From Diphasiastrum complanatum (lineage: Eukaryota > Streptophyta > Lycopodiopsida > Lycopodiales > Lycopodiaceae), in NCBI GenBank assembly GCA_029204225.1, contig CM055092.1, positions 61,708,779 through 61,772,778 of the forward strand: a DNA stretch of 64,000 nucleotides. Reading direction: 5' to 3'. Shown piece by piece: positions 1-10,499 of this stretch. The translations under genes and the position numbers were made by a program. Position 1 is the first letter of the stretch. Each line of letters opens with the position of its first letter. The notes under the pieces are model-generated. The model saw nothing but the letters and a program-made list of their open reading frames with translations. It was not told the DNA's origin and searched no databases.

Positions 1-1440
1 CTCAATGTGTTTAGTTCTCACATGGAACACTGGATTCTTTGCTAGCTGAATTCCACTCTGACTGTCGCTATGTAAATTCATGGGATTTTTCTGTTTTATG
101 CCAATTTCTTTCAAGATTTGTCTCAACCATATAGCTTCTTGTGCAGCACTACACATTGCCTTATACTCTGCTTCTGTGATGGAAAGAGCAATTGTACTTT
201 GCTTCTTACTAGACCAGGAAAAGCAATTACCGCAAAACTAGAATATGTATCCTGTGGTGGATCTACGATCATCATAGTCACCTCCCCAGTCCACATCCAC
301 ATAGCCACACAACTCAGGTAAACTATCATGCTTCCTGTAAATCAAGCCATACTCTGAAGTGCCTTTCACATAACGCAAAATGTGTTTAGCTGCTTTCCAA
401 TGTGTTTCCGTAGGTGCTACCATAAACTGACTTACAATGCCAACAACATAGCATATATCTGATCTAGTTGTGGTAAGGTAAATCAAGCTCCCTACTAACT
501 GTCTATATAGCGTAGCATCAAATGACTGTGATTCATCAAGCTTAGAAAGCGTTTTACCTGGTTCAATAGGAGTGTTTACTGGTTTGCAATCCTGCAACCT
601 AAGCCTGTGCAGCAACTCTTTGACATACTTCACCTGTGTTAAACCCACTTCATGTCCTTTTTGCCACACTTCTACTCCAAGGCAGTAATGCATCAGGCTG
701 AGATCCGTCATCTCAAATTGTTCCATGAGGTCTTTCTTGATCATGTCTATCATCTCTTGATTATTTCCCGTAATAATCAAGTCATGAACATAAAGAGCAA
801 TCAAAGCAACCATACCATCAAAGCATAAGACATATAGATTTGGATCAGAATGTGTTCTCACCATCCTGCTATACCACACACGTGGTGCTTGTTTAAGACC
901 ATAAAGCACTTTCTTCAAGCGACATACTTTATTTTCCTGTCCTTTCGTTACAAGTCCTTCAGCTTGATCCTTGAACACTTCTTCTTCTAACTCACCATTT
1001 AGAAAAGCAGATTTCACATCCATCTGATGCAAAGGCCAACCAAAATGTGAAGCTAAAGCAATAAGTAGACGTAGACTATTCCACTTACACACCGACGCAA
1101 AGGTCTCCTCATAGTCAATGCCTTTATTTTGTGCGTACCCTTTGATTACCAATCTTGCTTTGTGCTTTGCTATGCTTCCATCTGCATGGTACTTAGTTCT
1201 GTATACCCATTTGCAACCAATGGGTTTCTTGCCAACTGGTGGTTCTACTAAGTCCCATGTGCTATGCTTAGCAATTGACTCCATCTCCTCTCCCATGGCC
1301 TTGATCCAAATATCATCATCCTTCTCTTCACTATAAGTCGAAGGTTCTTTGCTTTGAATAATGCTAGATAAGAGAGCATAATTTGCTTCATACCTTTCAG
1401 GTAGTATCTTCTCTCTTGTTGATCTTCGTAGCTCTCCCTA
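1..1440 (-). pseudogene. Element A reverse transcriptase and RNase H (decayed)
   Basis: The frame at 238-1296 encodes a copia RT: start region with STWDLV, then KARLVIKGYAQ, MDVKSAFLNG, YGLKQAPR, and the late block [17 protein letters not shown]. RNase H continues to base 1 with ITEAEYKAMCSAAQEAIWL and LHSDSQSG. Three lesions are visible. The polymerase signature normally YVDD reads YVHD, losing one metal-binding aspartate. About ten residues are missing after QAPRVWYSR compared with typical copia RTs. A TAG stop near 237 separates RT from RNase H. The first residues of the domain (1248-1440) are in another frame. RT activity is therefore very unlikely. Confidence 0.88.
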
Positions 1441-1622
1441 GTTAGATGATCTTGGAAAGTCATCTATATCGCGGTTATCCATGAATCTCTCAAACCACTT
1501 AGGGAGCTTTCTGTCAGGTGATCATCTTCCTGGTGAAAATGTATCCCACAGTACATCCTTCTCCTTGCGTTTGTCACCTGCATTTCAATCCTTCTTACAC
1601 CAAAAGGTTTGTCGCTACCTCT

Positions 1623-2423
1623 TCAACCTGTTTCTTGAGGTTGAGTAGTAGTATCTTGAGATATATCCTCATGTTCATCACTCGGAAGGTCAATGAATGG
1701 ATCATCATCAGGTGGTATCCTCACAATACCATTTTTCCTACTGGATGTGTCTATCTTCTCAGCATCTTCATCTTCATACATCTTGGATTCATCAAAGATA
1801 ACATCTCGGCTTACATAGATTTTGTTTTCGACTGGATCAAAACATATATAGCCCTTCACGCGATCATCATATCCTAGGAATATGCACTTGATAGCTTTTA
1901 CATCAAGTTTACGTCTCTCTTCCTTAGGAATATGTACAAAGGCCTTACATCCAAAGATTCGCAAGTGGTTCACCTTTGGCTTCTTCTTTGTGAATGCTTC
2001 CTCAGGTGTTATTTTTGGTATGGCAATGGTAGGACTTCTATTTTGAAAATAGACTGCCGTGCTACATGCTTTTGACCAAAAATCTTTTGGTAATTTCATC
2101 TCAACTAGCATAGATCTGGCACTTTCCACAATCGTACGATTTTTTCGCTCAGCTACACCATTGAGAGCAGGAGTATGAGCTTGCGTAAATTGTCTTTTAA
2201 TCCCACATTGATCACAAAGATCATTGAAGTCATTAGACTTATACTCACCTCCACTATCTGATCTTAGGACTTTGATCTTCTCACCTGTCTGATTTTCGAC
2301 CAAGTTTTTGAAGTTCTCAAAAGCATCTGATTTCTTCTTCAAGAAGTAGATCCACGTCTTACATGACATATCATCAATAAAGGTCATGAAATAGAAGGCT
2401 TTTCCTAAGGACATGGTCCTCAT
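1623..2423 (-). CDS. Element A integrase core and C-terminal part
   Basis: An open frame of 266 codons (the N-terminal part continues upstream) carries the copia integrase core: TFIDDMSCKTWIYFL, then VLRSDSGGEY with the second catalytic aspartate, and NGVAERKNRT with the catalytic glutamate. It is followed by the usual copia GKAFVHIP-like and IFLGY...KGY blocks and an acidic hinge leading to RT. Its role in the family is insertion of the cDNA into nuclear DNA. The core looks chemically intact here although neighbouring domains are broken. Confidence 0.88.
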   Translation of the reverse strand: MRTMSLGKAFYFMTFIDDMSCKTWIYFLKKKSDAFENFKNLVENQTGEKIKVLRSDSGGEYKSNDFNDLCDQCGIKRQFTQAHTPALNGVAERKNRTIVESARSMLVEMKLPKDFWSKACSTAVYFQNRSPTIAIPKITPEEAFTKKKPKVNHLRIFGCKAFVHIPKEERRKLDVKAIKCIFLGYDDRVKGYICFDPVENKIYVSRDVIFDESKMYEDEDAEKIDTSSRKNGIVRIPPDDDPFIDLPSDEHEDISQDTTTQPQETG

Positions 2424-2504
2424 AGGCCCGCATAAATCTGTGTGGATTAGATCCAGGATGTTCTTTGCTCTTGCAACACCCCCTTTATTGAACTTCTCTC
2501 GATG

Positions 2505-3338
2505 CTACTTCCCATATATACAAGATTCGCACATCGATTTCAAGTGATCTTCTATGGTAGGCAGTCCTGTTACCATCTCCAATTTTCTCATCAAACTAAG
2601 GCTTCCCAAGTTCAAGTGACCAAGCCTCTTGTGCCACAACTCAGTTTGCGAAGGAACGGATGATACAAGTCCATGTTGCCCCTTGATTGTAGCATTCAAC
2701 CTGTACAATTTTGTATTGGACTCTCTTACTCCATTCGCAATAACTTTGAACTTTTGGTTCGCATCCTTCACAAAGCAACGATCATGGGCGAATTCTACTT
2801 TCAACTTTTGATCAGTAATGACTCCAACAAAAAGTAGATTTTTCTTTAAACTTGGTACGTAAAGTACCTCCCTGATCATCCTGCTTTTGCCATCAGACAA
2901 TTGGATTAAAACTGTGCCTATCCCCTTGATCATGCACACCTCACCGTTTGCTTGTGAAACAGATGTTCCATTATCCAACGCCTTCAAACTATCGAATCAG
3001 TTCTTGCTACCTGTCATGTGTCTTGTGGCTCCTGAGTCGATATACCATGCTTGATCATCTTGATTAGATGACAATGCAGATATGAAGATGCTAGAGTCTT
3101 CAATCTCACCCTCGTCGACAAGGTTACCTGCTTGTTTTGGTTTACCCTTGCCTTGTTCCGCCAGGAATTTGCGACATTCACTCTTCCAATGGACCTTTAC
3201 CACAATGGAAGCACTTGCCTTTCTTCTTAGTTTTGTTGGAAGATCCCTCATCCTCCCGAGACTTGGCAAATTGCTGCTTAGTCTTCTTCTTGCCCTTGCC
3301 CTTGCCTTGTTTTTGGCGTGTCGCAAGTGCTTGATCAT
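2505..3338 (-). pseudogene. Element A zinc knuckle, retropepsin and pre-integrase domain (frameshifted)
   Basis: The 3' half of a CCHC knuckle (WKSEC) and the aspartic protease motif WYIDSGATRHMTG are read in 2997-3338. The pre-integrase region with ELWHKRLGHLNLGSL and a terminal CESC pair is read in 2505-2987. The first half of the knuckle (CFHCGK) is in another frame (3178-3411), so a frameshift splits the knuckle. A further stop separates the protease from the pre-integrase block. In family terms this is the gag-pol processing protease and the zinc-binding N-terminus of integrase. Confidence 0.85.
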
Positions 3339-3352
3339 CAGTATTTTGACGT

Positions 3353-3940
3353 CTAGCTTTCACCATTTCTCGTCGTTGCTTCCTGCATCCAGATTTCTGT
3401 GAGCTCGTCAAAGGTTGGCAATCTTTCTCTTGATGCTATTCCGCTCACAAACATCTGATAGGGTTCTGCAATGCCGCATAATGCATTATGCACCAGCTCC
3501 ACATCACGTATGCGCTCTCCAATAGAATGCAGTTCATCTCTCATTGTCTTGATTCTGGTCATGTACGTCTAAATGTGCTCTCCTTGCTCCATGCGGGCAC
3601 TATTCAACTTTGACTTCAGAAACATGATTCTTGACGGATTTGATGTCTCGAACTGCTCCTTTAGCACATCCCATGCCTGTCTGGGTGTAATAGCATCACA
3701 AATGTGGGTAATGATGTGATCCTTCACTGACAAGTTAATGAAGGTCAAAGCTTTCCTCATATTTTTGTCGAACACTTTGATGTCTGCTTCATTTGGCGGC
3801 CTTCTCTCATCACCTGTAATGACTTCTCACACATCTTTCTCCATCAGTATGTTTTTCATTTTGAGTTTCCACACTGCATAGTTGGAAATCCCGTCCAATT
3901 TGCTACTTTCACTCAAAATGGACTCTCCCATGTTTGCCAT
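3353..3940 (-). pseudogene. Element A gag (capsid) with in-frame stops
   Basis: I place the start at the ATG at 3940-3938, because the following residues (KLDGISNYAVWKLKMKNIL) are the typical copia gag opening. The frame then runs through AWDVLKEQFETSN, SRIMFLKSKL and MTRIKTMRDELHSIGE, the UBN2-type gag signature. Stops occur near 3830 and at about 3566, giving three pieces. The protein would normally form the cytoplasmic virus-like particle. Confidence 0.82.
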
Positions 3941-5235
3941 CGCAAAACTTCTTGAAACTTCTGCCTTAGGCTAAGAACAGATGTCGAGGCCAACAGTGAT
4001 GTCAGAAGTTGAAAATAATGACTTGCACTTTTTTTCTTACCAGGCCACTCGCCACTTTTCCACCAATTTGAAAGCCAAATCGGCGTCGCCTTCCGAAATG
4101 CACTCAGTCGTCAACTCCCAACAACGTGCCCAATGGAATGGTGAAACTACTTCTGGCGTACTCCGAACACTTTCTCCGCTGCAACCACTCTGTTTTGTTG
4201 TACCGTACTTGCAAGTACACTTTGGGTGCCCTTCGTTTGGAGGTTATAGCCTTTCGTTTGGGTCAAAACGGGCAAAGGACCGAAAATAGGGACTTTTCTA
4301 GCTTTTGAATTGCTTCTTCACTTTGAAGAAACTTCACTCTTCACTTGTGAAGGGACCCAACTCATCTTTCAGTATGAAAATTTTTAATGAAGTTGAAGGC
4401 CAGAATGCACTTCAATTCTTCAGGGCCCTGTTCAAAGCTCATCCAATGGCTGAACCAAATCTTGTGGTTCAAATTTCTCTCCCATCACAGATTCTGGACC
4501 GTTGATTCATTTGACACCTCATCTAAAGGTTCAAAGTACATCTGGGCATCGAACCAAACTCCTGCAGACGCTATGATCTTCGGTACACTGAGTTGTTCAT
4601 CGCGTTGGGCGCGCGAACAGCCCGTGACTTCCATGCCTGCGGCCGCGTCTCCCTTCTCTGAAAACTATCAGATCAAGCTCTCTTATGGATCGTTTTGAGC
4701 GATTTGAGGCCTGGAGCAGGGTCGCCCTACTGAATCCATGATTGTAGAGTGTTCAATCAGGAAATTCCGTGGAGAAACGATGATTTTAGCTCAACTTGAC
4801 AAAGTGGCTTTTTCACCTTTTTACCGCAAATCTACTAGGTTAACTGTCTGGAGAAAAATCTCTGACATAAACCTCAGAATCTCTCCATGGCTGATTGACA
4901 GTGTGATTAGCTTCCTTCCTGTCCTTACGGCATCCAAAACGGTGCACAAACAGCGAAGAAATCACCAGTTATGTATAAAAACCGTAACCCCAAGTCTGGT
5001 TTCAATTTTCAGCTGGCTTCGAAATTGTCAATTTTTCACCAAACTTTTCTCTGTCAGATGCTATGCACAAGCTAATAATCCCTCTGCTGAGCTTAGCAAG
5101 TCTCTATAAATTAGAAACCGTGCACTAGTGCTTCTCTTTCCGTCTTCAACCCGTCGTAAATCCCCAAACTCTCAGAAGACAATTCTCCTGAAGCTCTCTT
5201 CAACGGCGACACTGTACTGTGTACACTCCCTGTAC
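3941..5235 (-). other. Element A untranslated leader between primer site and gag
   Basis: About 1.3 kb separates the primer-binding site from gag. I see no conserved domain on either strand; the small open frames here (for example 3981-4289 and 4738-5109 on the plus strand) have no recognisable motif and are probably chance. A leader this long is unusual for copia elements, which usually have far shorter ones, so it may contain an older insertion. Confidence 0.5.
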
Positions 5236-5249
5236 GGCTCTGATACCAA
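5236..5249 (-). promoter_or_regulatory. Primer-binding site of element A (initiator Met tRNA type)
   Basis: The minus strand reads TTGGTATCAGAGCC, the standard plant copia sequence complementary to the 3' end of initiator methionine tRNA. It fixes the orientation of A and the inner edge of its 5' LTR. Confidence 0.85.
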
Positions 5250-5523
5250 CTTAGAATTTGCTTTGCACAGGAACACAGATCATGCTACACAGTAACACAG
5301 ACAGAAAATCACTCTCCTAAGCAAGCTCACATAGCAACTGTATTTCTCAAAATGAAATTACACTGTACATATAGTTGTTCACTCAGGCAACCCATGCATG
5401 ACCCAAGTTGTCGTTGGCGGGACGCGTGTCCCGTCGACTTGCCTCGTGGCGAGGCCAACTGATCCTTATCCACTGATAGGACCCACAATACAGTAACACA
5501 ATGATTCTAACTTTATTTCTAAC
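5250..5523 (-). repeat. 5' LTR of element A (about 274 bp)
   Basis: The inner border is set by the primer site. The outer border is set by the resumption of the element B coding frame just beyond. Short inverted ends TTAGAA and TTCTAA are visible, but the canonical TG/CA termini are not clear, so the limits are approximate. The partner LTR is outside the window. Confidence 0.6.
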
Positions 5524-6659
5524 TGCTAGCTCATGGTTTGCCTAAATCCATGATCAAGGAGCCAAGTCCTTGTGATGCATGTGCATTGGCCAAATCACAT
5601 GCAAGGCCACATCAAAGATCAACCATCAAGTCCAAAGCAACTTTGGAACTCATCCATAGTGACATCCATTTCTCATCCACCAAGAGCAAGGGTGGAGCTA
5701 CATGTTTTATAACATTTATTGATGATTACTCATGTTTTTGTTGGGTTTACCTCTTATCTTCTAAAGCATTAGCATATGAAACTTTTGTGAAGTTCAAAGC
5801 TTTTGTTGATAATCAACTATCTTGTAAAATTAAAGCTTTGAGAAGTGATAATGGAGGTGAATACATCTCCACAAAGTTCATAAACTTTTGTAATGATTTT
5901 GGCATTAGAAGAGATTTCACTTGCTCCTACTCTCCTCAATCTAACGGAGTAGCCAAAATAAAAAATAGAAGTCTATGTGAATGTGCAAAGGCACTTAGAC
6001 GAGAAGCCTTTCTTTCTAAAGATTTTTGGGGAGAAGCAATAGGATGTGCTAACTACCTTTGCAATTTTTTGCCAAATCATGCTATAGAAGATAATTCACC
6101 TTATGAAAAATTGTATGGAAGGAAACCTGAGGTCAATCATCTTAGAACATTTGGATGTGTATGCCTTGTACATGTACCTCTTGAAACAAAAAAAGAAGAA
6201 GATGCTAATGCTCTTAAAGGCATTATGATAGGCTATTCAAGTAAAGCCTATAGGATTTTTGTTCCATCTACTAATCAAACTATGATAAGTAGAGATGTGA
6301 TCTTCCATGAAGATCGAATGTACATGAAGGACAATGTGCAGGAATCTCAAGAGCTTATTCATCAAGGAGGACTCTCTTCATCAAGTATTGATCAAGATGA
6401 AGACTTTTTGGGGCCAAGATCACAAGAGAAGCCGAGTCTACCAATGACTCCAAGAAGATCAACCCGAGAGAGATCCGAGCCTAGAAGACTCACCTACTTG
6501 GAAAAAGACAAACAAGTGGAGGATTCGAGTTCTCTACATGCTTTTCACACTTCCATTGAAGAACCATCAAGTGTGGAGGAAGCTCTTCATTCAAAGGATT
6601 GGATCAAAGCTATGGAGGCCGAGTATGAAGCTTTGATGCAAAATGAGACTTGGCAATAG
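5524..6659 (+). pseudogene. Ty1/copia element B: pre-integrase tail, integrase and RT start (remnant)
   Basis: The frame is open from just right of element A to a TAG at 6657-6659. It begins inside the pre-integrase domain (HGLPKS, CDACALAKSH), then shows HSDIH, TFIDDYSCFCWVYLL, LRSDNGGEY, the copia FGCVCLVHVP and RDVIFHE blocks, an RRSTRERSEP hinge and the RT opening YEALMQNETWQ, where it is cut off. The integrase glutamate position, normally GVAE, reads GVAK, so the DDE triad is broken. Upstream gag and protease presumably lie left of the window on the far side of element A. Confidence 0.88.
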
Positions 6660-6889
6660 CAGGCCAATTCCATTCTTAGTTATTTTCATCATAAGTTATG
6701 TGTATTTTGAATGGTGAATAATTCAAGCATGTCTGGTTCCATCCAGAACTTCCCTCGACTCGGATGTTGGAAATTCATTTTCGTCTTCTTCATCTATCTC
6801 ATAACATTCTATGAAATTGATCTAGGATTCAGTAAGTCCTCCTATCTCCTCACCCCATCTCATAAGGTGACCCCCTATTGGACCGGCTG
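6660..6889. other. Short junction between elements B and C, nothing recognised
   Basis: The B coding frame ends at 6659 and homology to the second retropepsin of element C is seen from about 6890. The stretch between has a plus-strand open frame (6711-6953) with hydrophobic residues but no motif I recognise. Confidence 0.4.
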
Positions 6890-7230
6890 TGAGAATGCCT
6901 GGAAAAAATATTTGCTTGATGGACCAATTTATAATAGCATCTGCTTGATATAACCATGGTCTTCCAAATAGTATTGAGTATGGTGGCGTATCTAATGGGT
7001 TTATGACAAGAAATTCATGACGAACATCTCTGTTTCTATAATTACACTAACGCCCCTTAGCTCTCCTATTGGTATGCATCTAGATGCATCGGCTAAATGA
7101 ATTTCATGCTGGATCTAGTTTTCTAATCCTAACTCTTTTACCATTGTCTCAGTCATTAAGTTAATGCTAGATCCTGAGTCTACTAGTATTCTATTAATAG
7201 TATGGCCTCCTATAATGGCACTTTTTTATG
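6890..7230 (-). pseudogene. Element C second retropepsin-like domain
   Basis: The minus strand near 7160-7190 reads LVDSGSSINLMTE, the catalytic aspartate motif of retropepsins. About 200 bases on it shows a C-terminal LFGRPWLYQADA-like block at about 6930-6965. This is a diverged copy of the domain at 7440-7790 in the same orientation and about 560 bases away. Stops interrupt it. Whether both copies ever worked in one polyprotein is unknown. Confidence 0.65.
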
Positions 7231-7790
7231 GGACTCCACAATCTCCTATATCCACATATTCTACTCTATTGCTATATGCAGGTATGGATAATGTAACAAA
7301 ACTCTCTCCTTCCTCAATCCTTACAAAATGAACTCCTTCATCATCTGAAGTATACCTCAAGGAAGATGTAGGTGTCTCTCCTTCATATTTGTCCATCTCC
7401 CAAGATACAGTAATACGCTTATGGCTCTTTCCTTCCGATGTCTCCATCTGGTCTTGGAAGGTAATCTCCTTCTTCCTCCAGTGGGTAATAACATCGGCTT
7501 GATATAGCCATGGCCTCCCTAATAAGACTTTATATGATGATTTCCTAGTGGTCTTTAATATAATGAAGTCCATAAAAAATTTATGGCCCCCAATGTAAAC
7601 TGTGACCTGTGGCAACTCCCCTATTGGTGTTCTCCTAGTTGCCTATGTTAATCCCAGATGTCTAAGTGTCAGCGCTATCCTATAATGAATGCCTAACTCG
7701 TACGCTGTCTCTTTAGTCATTATATTTACAATGGATCCTGAATCTATGGGTACACTATCTAGAATGCATCCATTAATTATCACCTAGATT
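7226..7790 (-). pseudogene. Element C first retropepsin-like domain
   Basis: The catalytic motif PIDSGSIVNIM is at about 7717-7765, and the matching C-terminal block YKVLLGRPWLYQADVI lies at about 7490-7545 inside an open frame (7226-7615). That frame continues with an acidic linker (KYEGETPTSSLRYTSDDEGVHF) into the second copy. In gypsy elements this domain cleaves the gag-pol polyprotein. A stop near 7640 breaks the join. Confidence 0.72.
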
Positions 7791-8399
7791 TCCGGTGGGC
7801 CTTTGTTACCATGATTTACCAATCCTACGTCGACTAATGGCAACTTAGTTTTCCTTTTTTTTTTTTTTTTCCTTTGCAAAAATTGTTTAATCTCTTTCTT
7901 ATAGTATTGATTATCCTCTAATAATTGTTTAAAAGTTATATTGGGCATTCTAGAGGCAAAATCTTCTGTTATGTCATATGAACAGTGTCTAAGTGACGAT
8001 GGGTTTCTAGGTATCTCACTACTTATAATTGGATTCGAGAACGTTACTCTTTTAACTTTCTTTGTTTCTTCATCTAGGAGTTTCTTAGCTTCTAAACTAA
8101 TATCTGGTTCATGGTATTTTTTGTTAGACCTATCAAAGTCTGGATCTTTATAAACTTCGGCAATTTGCTTTGCAAGTTGCATTTTAGTTGTCACGTTTTT
8201 CACATTTTTTGCAATTTTTGCAATATTCGCATTTTTATCAAAAAAAATTCAGGCCAATCTTGGTCTTGATTTTCTACAGTCTCGGAGTCTACTTCTATCC
8301 TTTGGACTACCATGTCAGTGTTAGTTCTAGATGGCCGTGGCTCATCTTCTCTAGGCGTGTTAAAAAAACCGTGGTTTAGATTGAGGCTGTTGTGGCTGG

Positions 8400-8829
8400 G
8401 GACATTCGACAATGACATGTCCTTCACATTTGCAATTAGCACAAAGTAGAACATATTCTACTGACCTCCTAGGTTCGGACAGTCAGGCAAATAGTGACCA
8501 GGGGCTCCGCAATTATAGCATGACCCCTTTGCTCTTGGTGGAGGAGTGGTATCTCTTGCCCCTCCTCAATGCAAAATAGTATATTGTTGGCTATTGCGTG
8601 GTTTAGATGTAAAATTCTTTTGGTTAAAAGAAGTAGCGGTATAGGCTACCTCCTCGTGATCAACCGAACAGAGGAATAATTCTTCCTCCACATAGCTAGT
8701 TTGTAAATTAGGACAATTCATTTTAGAATGTCCCTGTTTACCACAGGATGTGCACCAAACATTAGCATTCGATTTTGCCTTCTTTCTCTTAGCTTTAACG
8801 TCAGACATCTGGACTTTTAAACTGCCCAT
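8400..8829 (-). pseudogene. Element C nucleocapsid: three CCHC zinc knuckles
   Basis: Three CX2CX4HX4C boxes follow each other on the minus strand: CTSCGKQGHSKMNC (about 8708-8760), CYNCGAPGHYLPDC (about 8475-8521) and CANCKCEGHVIVEC (about 8400-8446). They lie in more than one frame because of small indels. Such knuckles bind the genomic RNA during packaging. Most plant gypsy gags carry one or two, so three is uncommon. Confidence 0.75.
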
Positions 8830-8839
8830 TTACTTCGCT

Positions 8840-9745
8840 AAACGCTCTACATTGGACTTTTTCTTAATGGATCTGTCTTTTTCTTAATGGATTTGTCTTC
8901 TATTTAAGTTTTTGCTCTTAGATTTTCTATAACTAGCTTCTTCAGACAACGAAGAATAAGATGAAGAATCAGAAGACTCTTCTTTATCTGTTGAATCGAA
9001 TTCTAACTTAGACTCCATAGATGAGTCTGATTCTTCTATTCTTTTATGTTTATGCTTCTTAACAGTACTCTTTCTATCATTTCTTCTTCTTCTAGAAATT
9101 TTAGAAGTTTTGTAATTTTTGCGGATGCTATAACATTCTCTAACGAGTTCGTCAATCCTTGACAATAGTACCTATCCATCTTCTTGGGTAATCCCCCCAA
9201 GAACCATTCATTTTGCATGGGGACTGGATACTATGCTCCTAGTTTCCCTACCAAATTCTTAACTCTTCTAGTGTACTTCCTAAGCGAATCCTTCGGCTTT
9301 TTCTCTACCGAATTAAGACGTGCTAACAGTCTTGTGTAATAGCCTATCTCTCTGAACTGTTTAAGAACCACTGCTTTTAAAGCATTCTAAGTATTAACCA
9401 TTTTCAGAACTAACTGACTGTACCAGATTCTTGCCTGCTTGCGCAGAAACCCTGGTAGGATTCTGACTTTATCCTCGTCGGTGTTCTTATTATTGGCTAT
9501 AGTAATTGACTCAGACTGTGATAAGTAGCTATCTGCATCATCAGATGATGACCCTTTGAAAAATTCATATCTAATTTTGGTAGATGTGGGTGGTGCTGGA
9601 TTCGCCATATTATCAGGTGGTGTGTCAGGTAGCGGATCTGATGGATCAGGATCTTGATCGGACTCAAATTCAAAATTAGAATCAGATCTATGTTTTGAAG
9701 ATGAAGATTCAGATGGATTTGATGAATTGGCAAGCTCTCGCTCAA
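8840..9745 (-). pseudogene. Element C gag capsid and Ser/Lys-rich segment
   Basis: The frame 9387-9608 reads a retrotransposon gag capsid start (YEFFKGSSSDDADSYLSQSE, KVRILPGFLRKQARIWYSQL). The piece at 9036-9218 (NEWFLGGLPKKMD) is the later capsid. The segment 8884-9165 is rich in Arg/Lys and then Ser/Asp/Glu (SDSSSYSSLSEEASYRKSKSK). Frameshifts separate the three. Upstream 9610-9745 encodes a low-complexity region. Confidence 0.7.
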
Positions 9746-9983
9746 ATGTGTTTACAAGTGCTACAAAAGTGTTGTAAAGGTTATCAAATGCTTAAGGGCT
9801 AAATCTTACTCTTATTGGTGAATTTTGCAAATTTTGGAAATACAAATCGTATGCCTTTCTATAAGCTTCTACTCGTTGTGCTTGCTCTAAAAATTTTGCT
9901 CAATAGTTGTTCATGGTTGATCCCGTGGCATACATTCAACGGACTTAGTACACTTAAAATTCATGAAAAGACAAAGATATGTC

Positions 9984-10002
9984 TCCCCGGCAATGGCGCC
10001 AA
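9984..10002 (-). promoter_or_regulatory. Primer-binding site of element C
   Basis: The minus strand reads TTGGCGCCATTGCCGGGGA, a primer site class common in plant Ty3/gypsy elements. It marks the inner edge of the 5' LTR (towards 10003 and up). Confidence 0.75.
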
Positions 10003-10499
10003 GTTATGTGGTAGCCATAGAGTAATTAATAACCTTGTGAGGCCCAAACACACTAATTGGAGTTAATGCATGGTTTAGGACAATGAATGCATAGGTAGAG
10101 TATCAATAGCAATGGAATTTCTCATCTGAGGAGTTTATGCCTTGCATGACTGCATGCACAGAGGGGACTTGCGCCTATATAGCTCTTGGAAACTCACCCT
10201 ACTCCATCATTCCTTTGCTGATTCATTGCCAGGTTCTCTCACTCTACTCTTGCTTCCTATTCCTTGGCCCAGAGTTGAAGCTTCTAGAGATTGATTGGGT
10301 GGTCTTGCTCCATAGTGTGTTCTTTTGTGTTTTGACAACTAAGCACGATCTTGAGGGAGAAAGGCTTATGAAAATTGAAGAACTTGGAGTGGTGAAGCTT
10401 TTCATCGAATTTTTTTGGTGCTAATCAGTTGGTGATCTCATCCAGGCAGGCAACAAGGCTCCAAGTGGGTGAATTCTCCCAGTTTCCATTTGCATGTCA

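Larger units (their letters stand above)
1..5523 (-). mobile_element. Ty1/copia retrotransposon A, 5' LTR to RNase H (left end outside window)
   Basis: Minus-strand order is LTR (5523-5250), Met-tRNA type primer site (5249-5236), a leader of about 1.3 kb without a coding region, then gag, CCHC knuckle, retropepsin, integrase, reverse transcriptase and RNase H, which is the copia order. The 3' end and 3' LTR lie left of base 1. The right border abuts a plus-strand copia integrase (element B) in the middle of its pre-integrase domain, so A appears inserted into B. Stops and frameshifts occur in gag, the zinc knuckle and the RT/RNase H junction, so this copy is not autonomous. Ages cannot be estimated because only one LTR is visible. 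Confidence 0.9.

Noticed and set aside
118-329. Small ORFs on both strands at the left edge
   Set aside because: They overlap the RNase H of element A in wrong frames.
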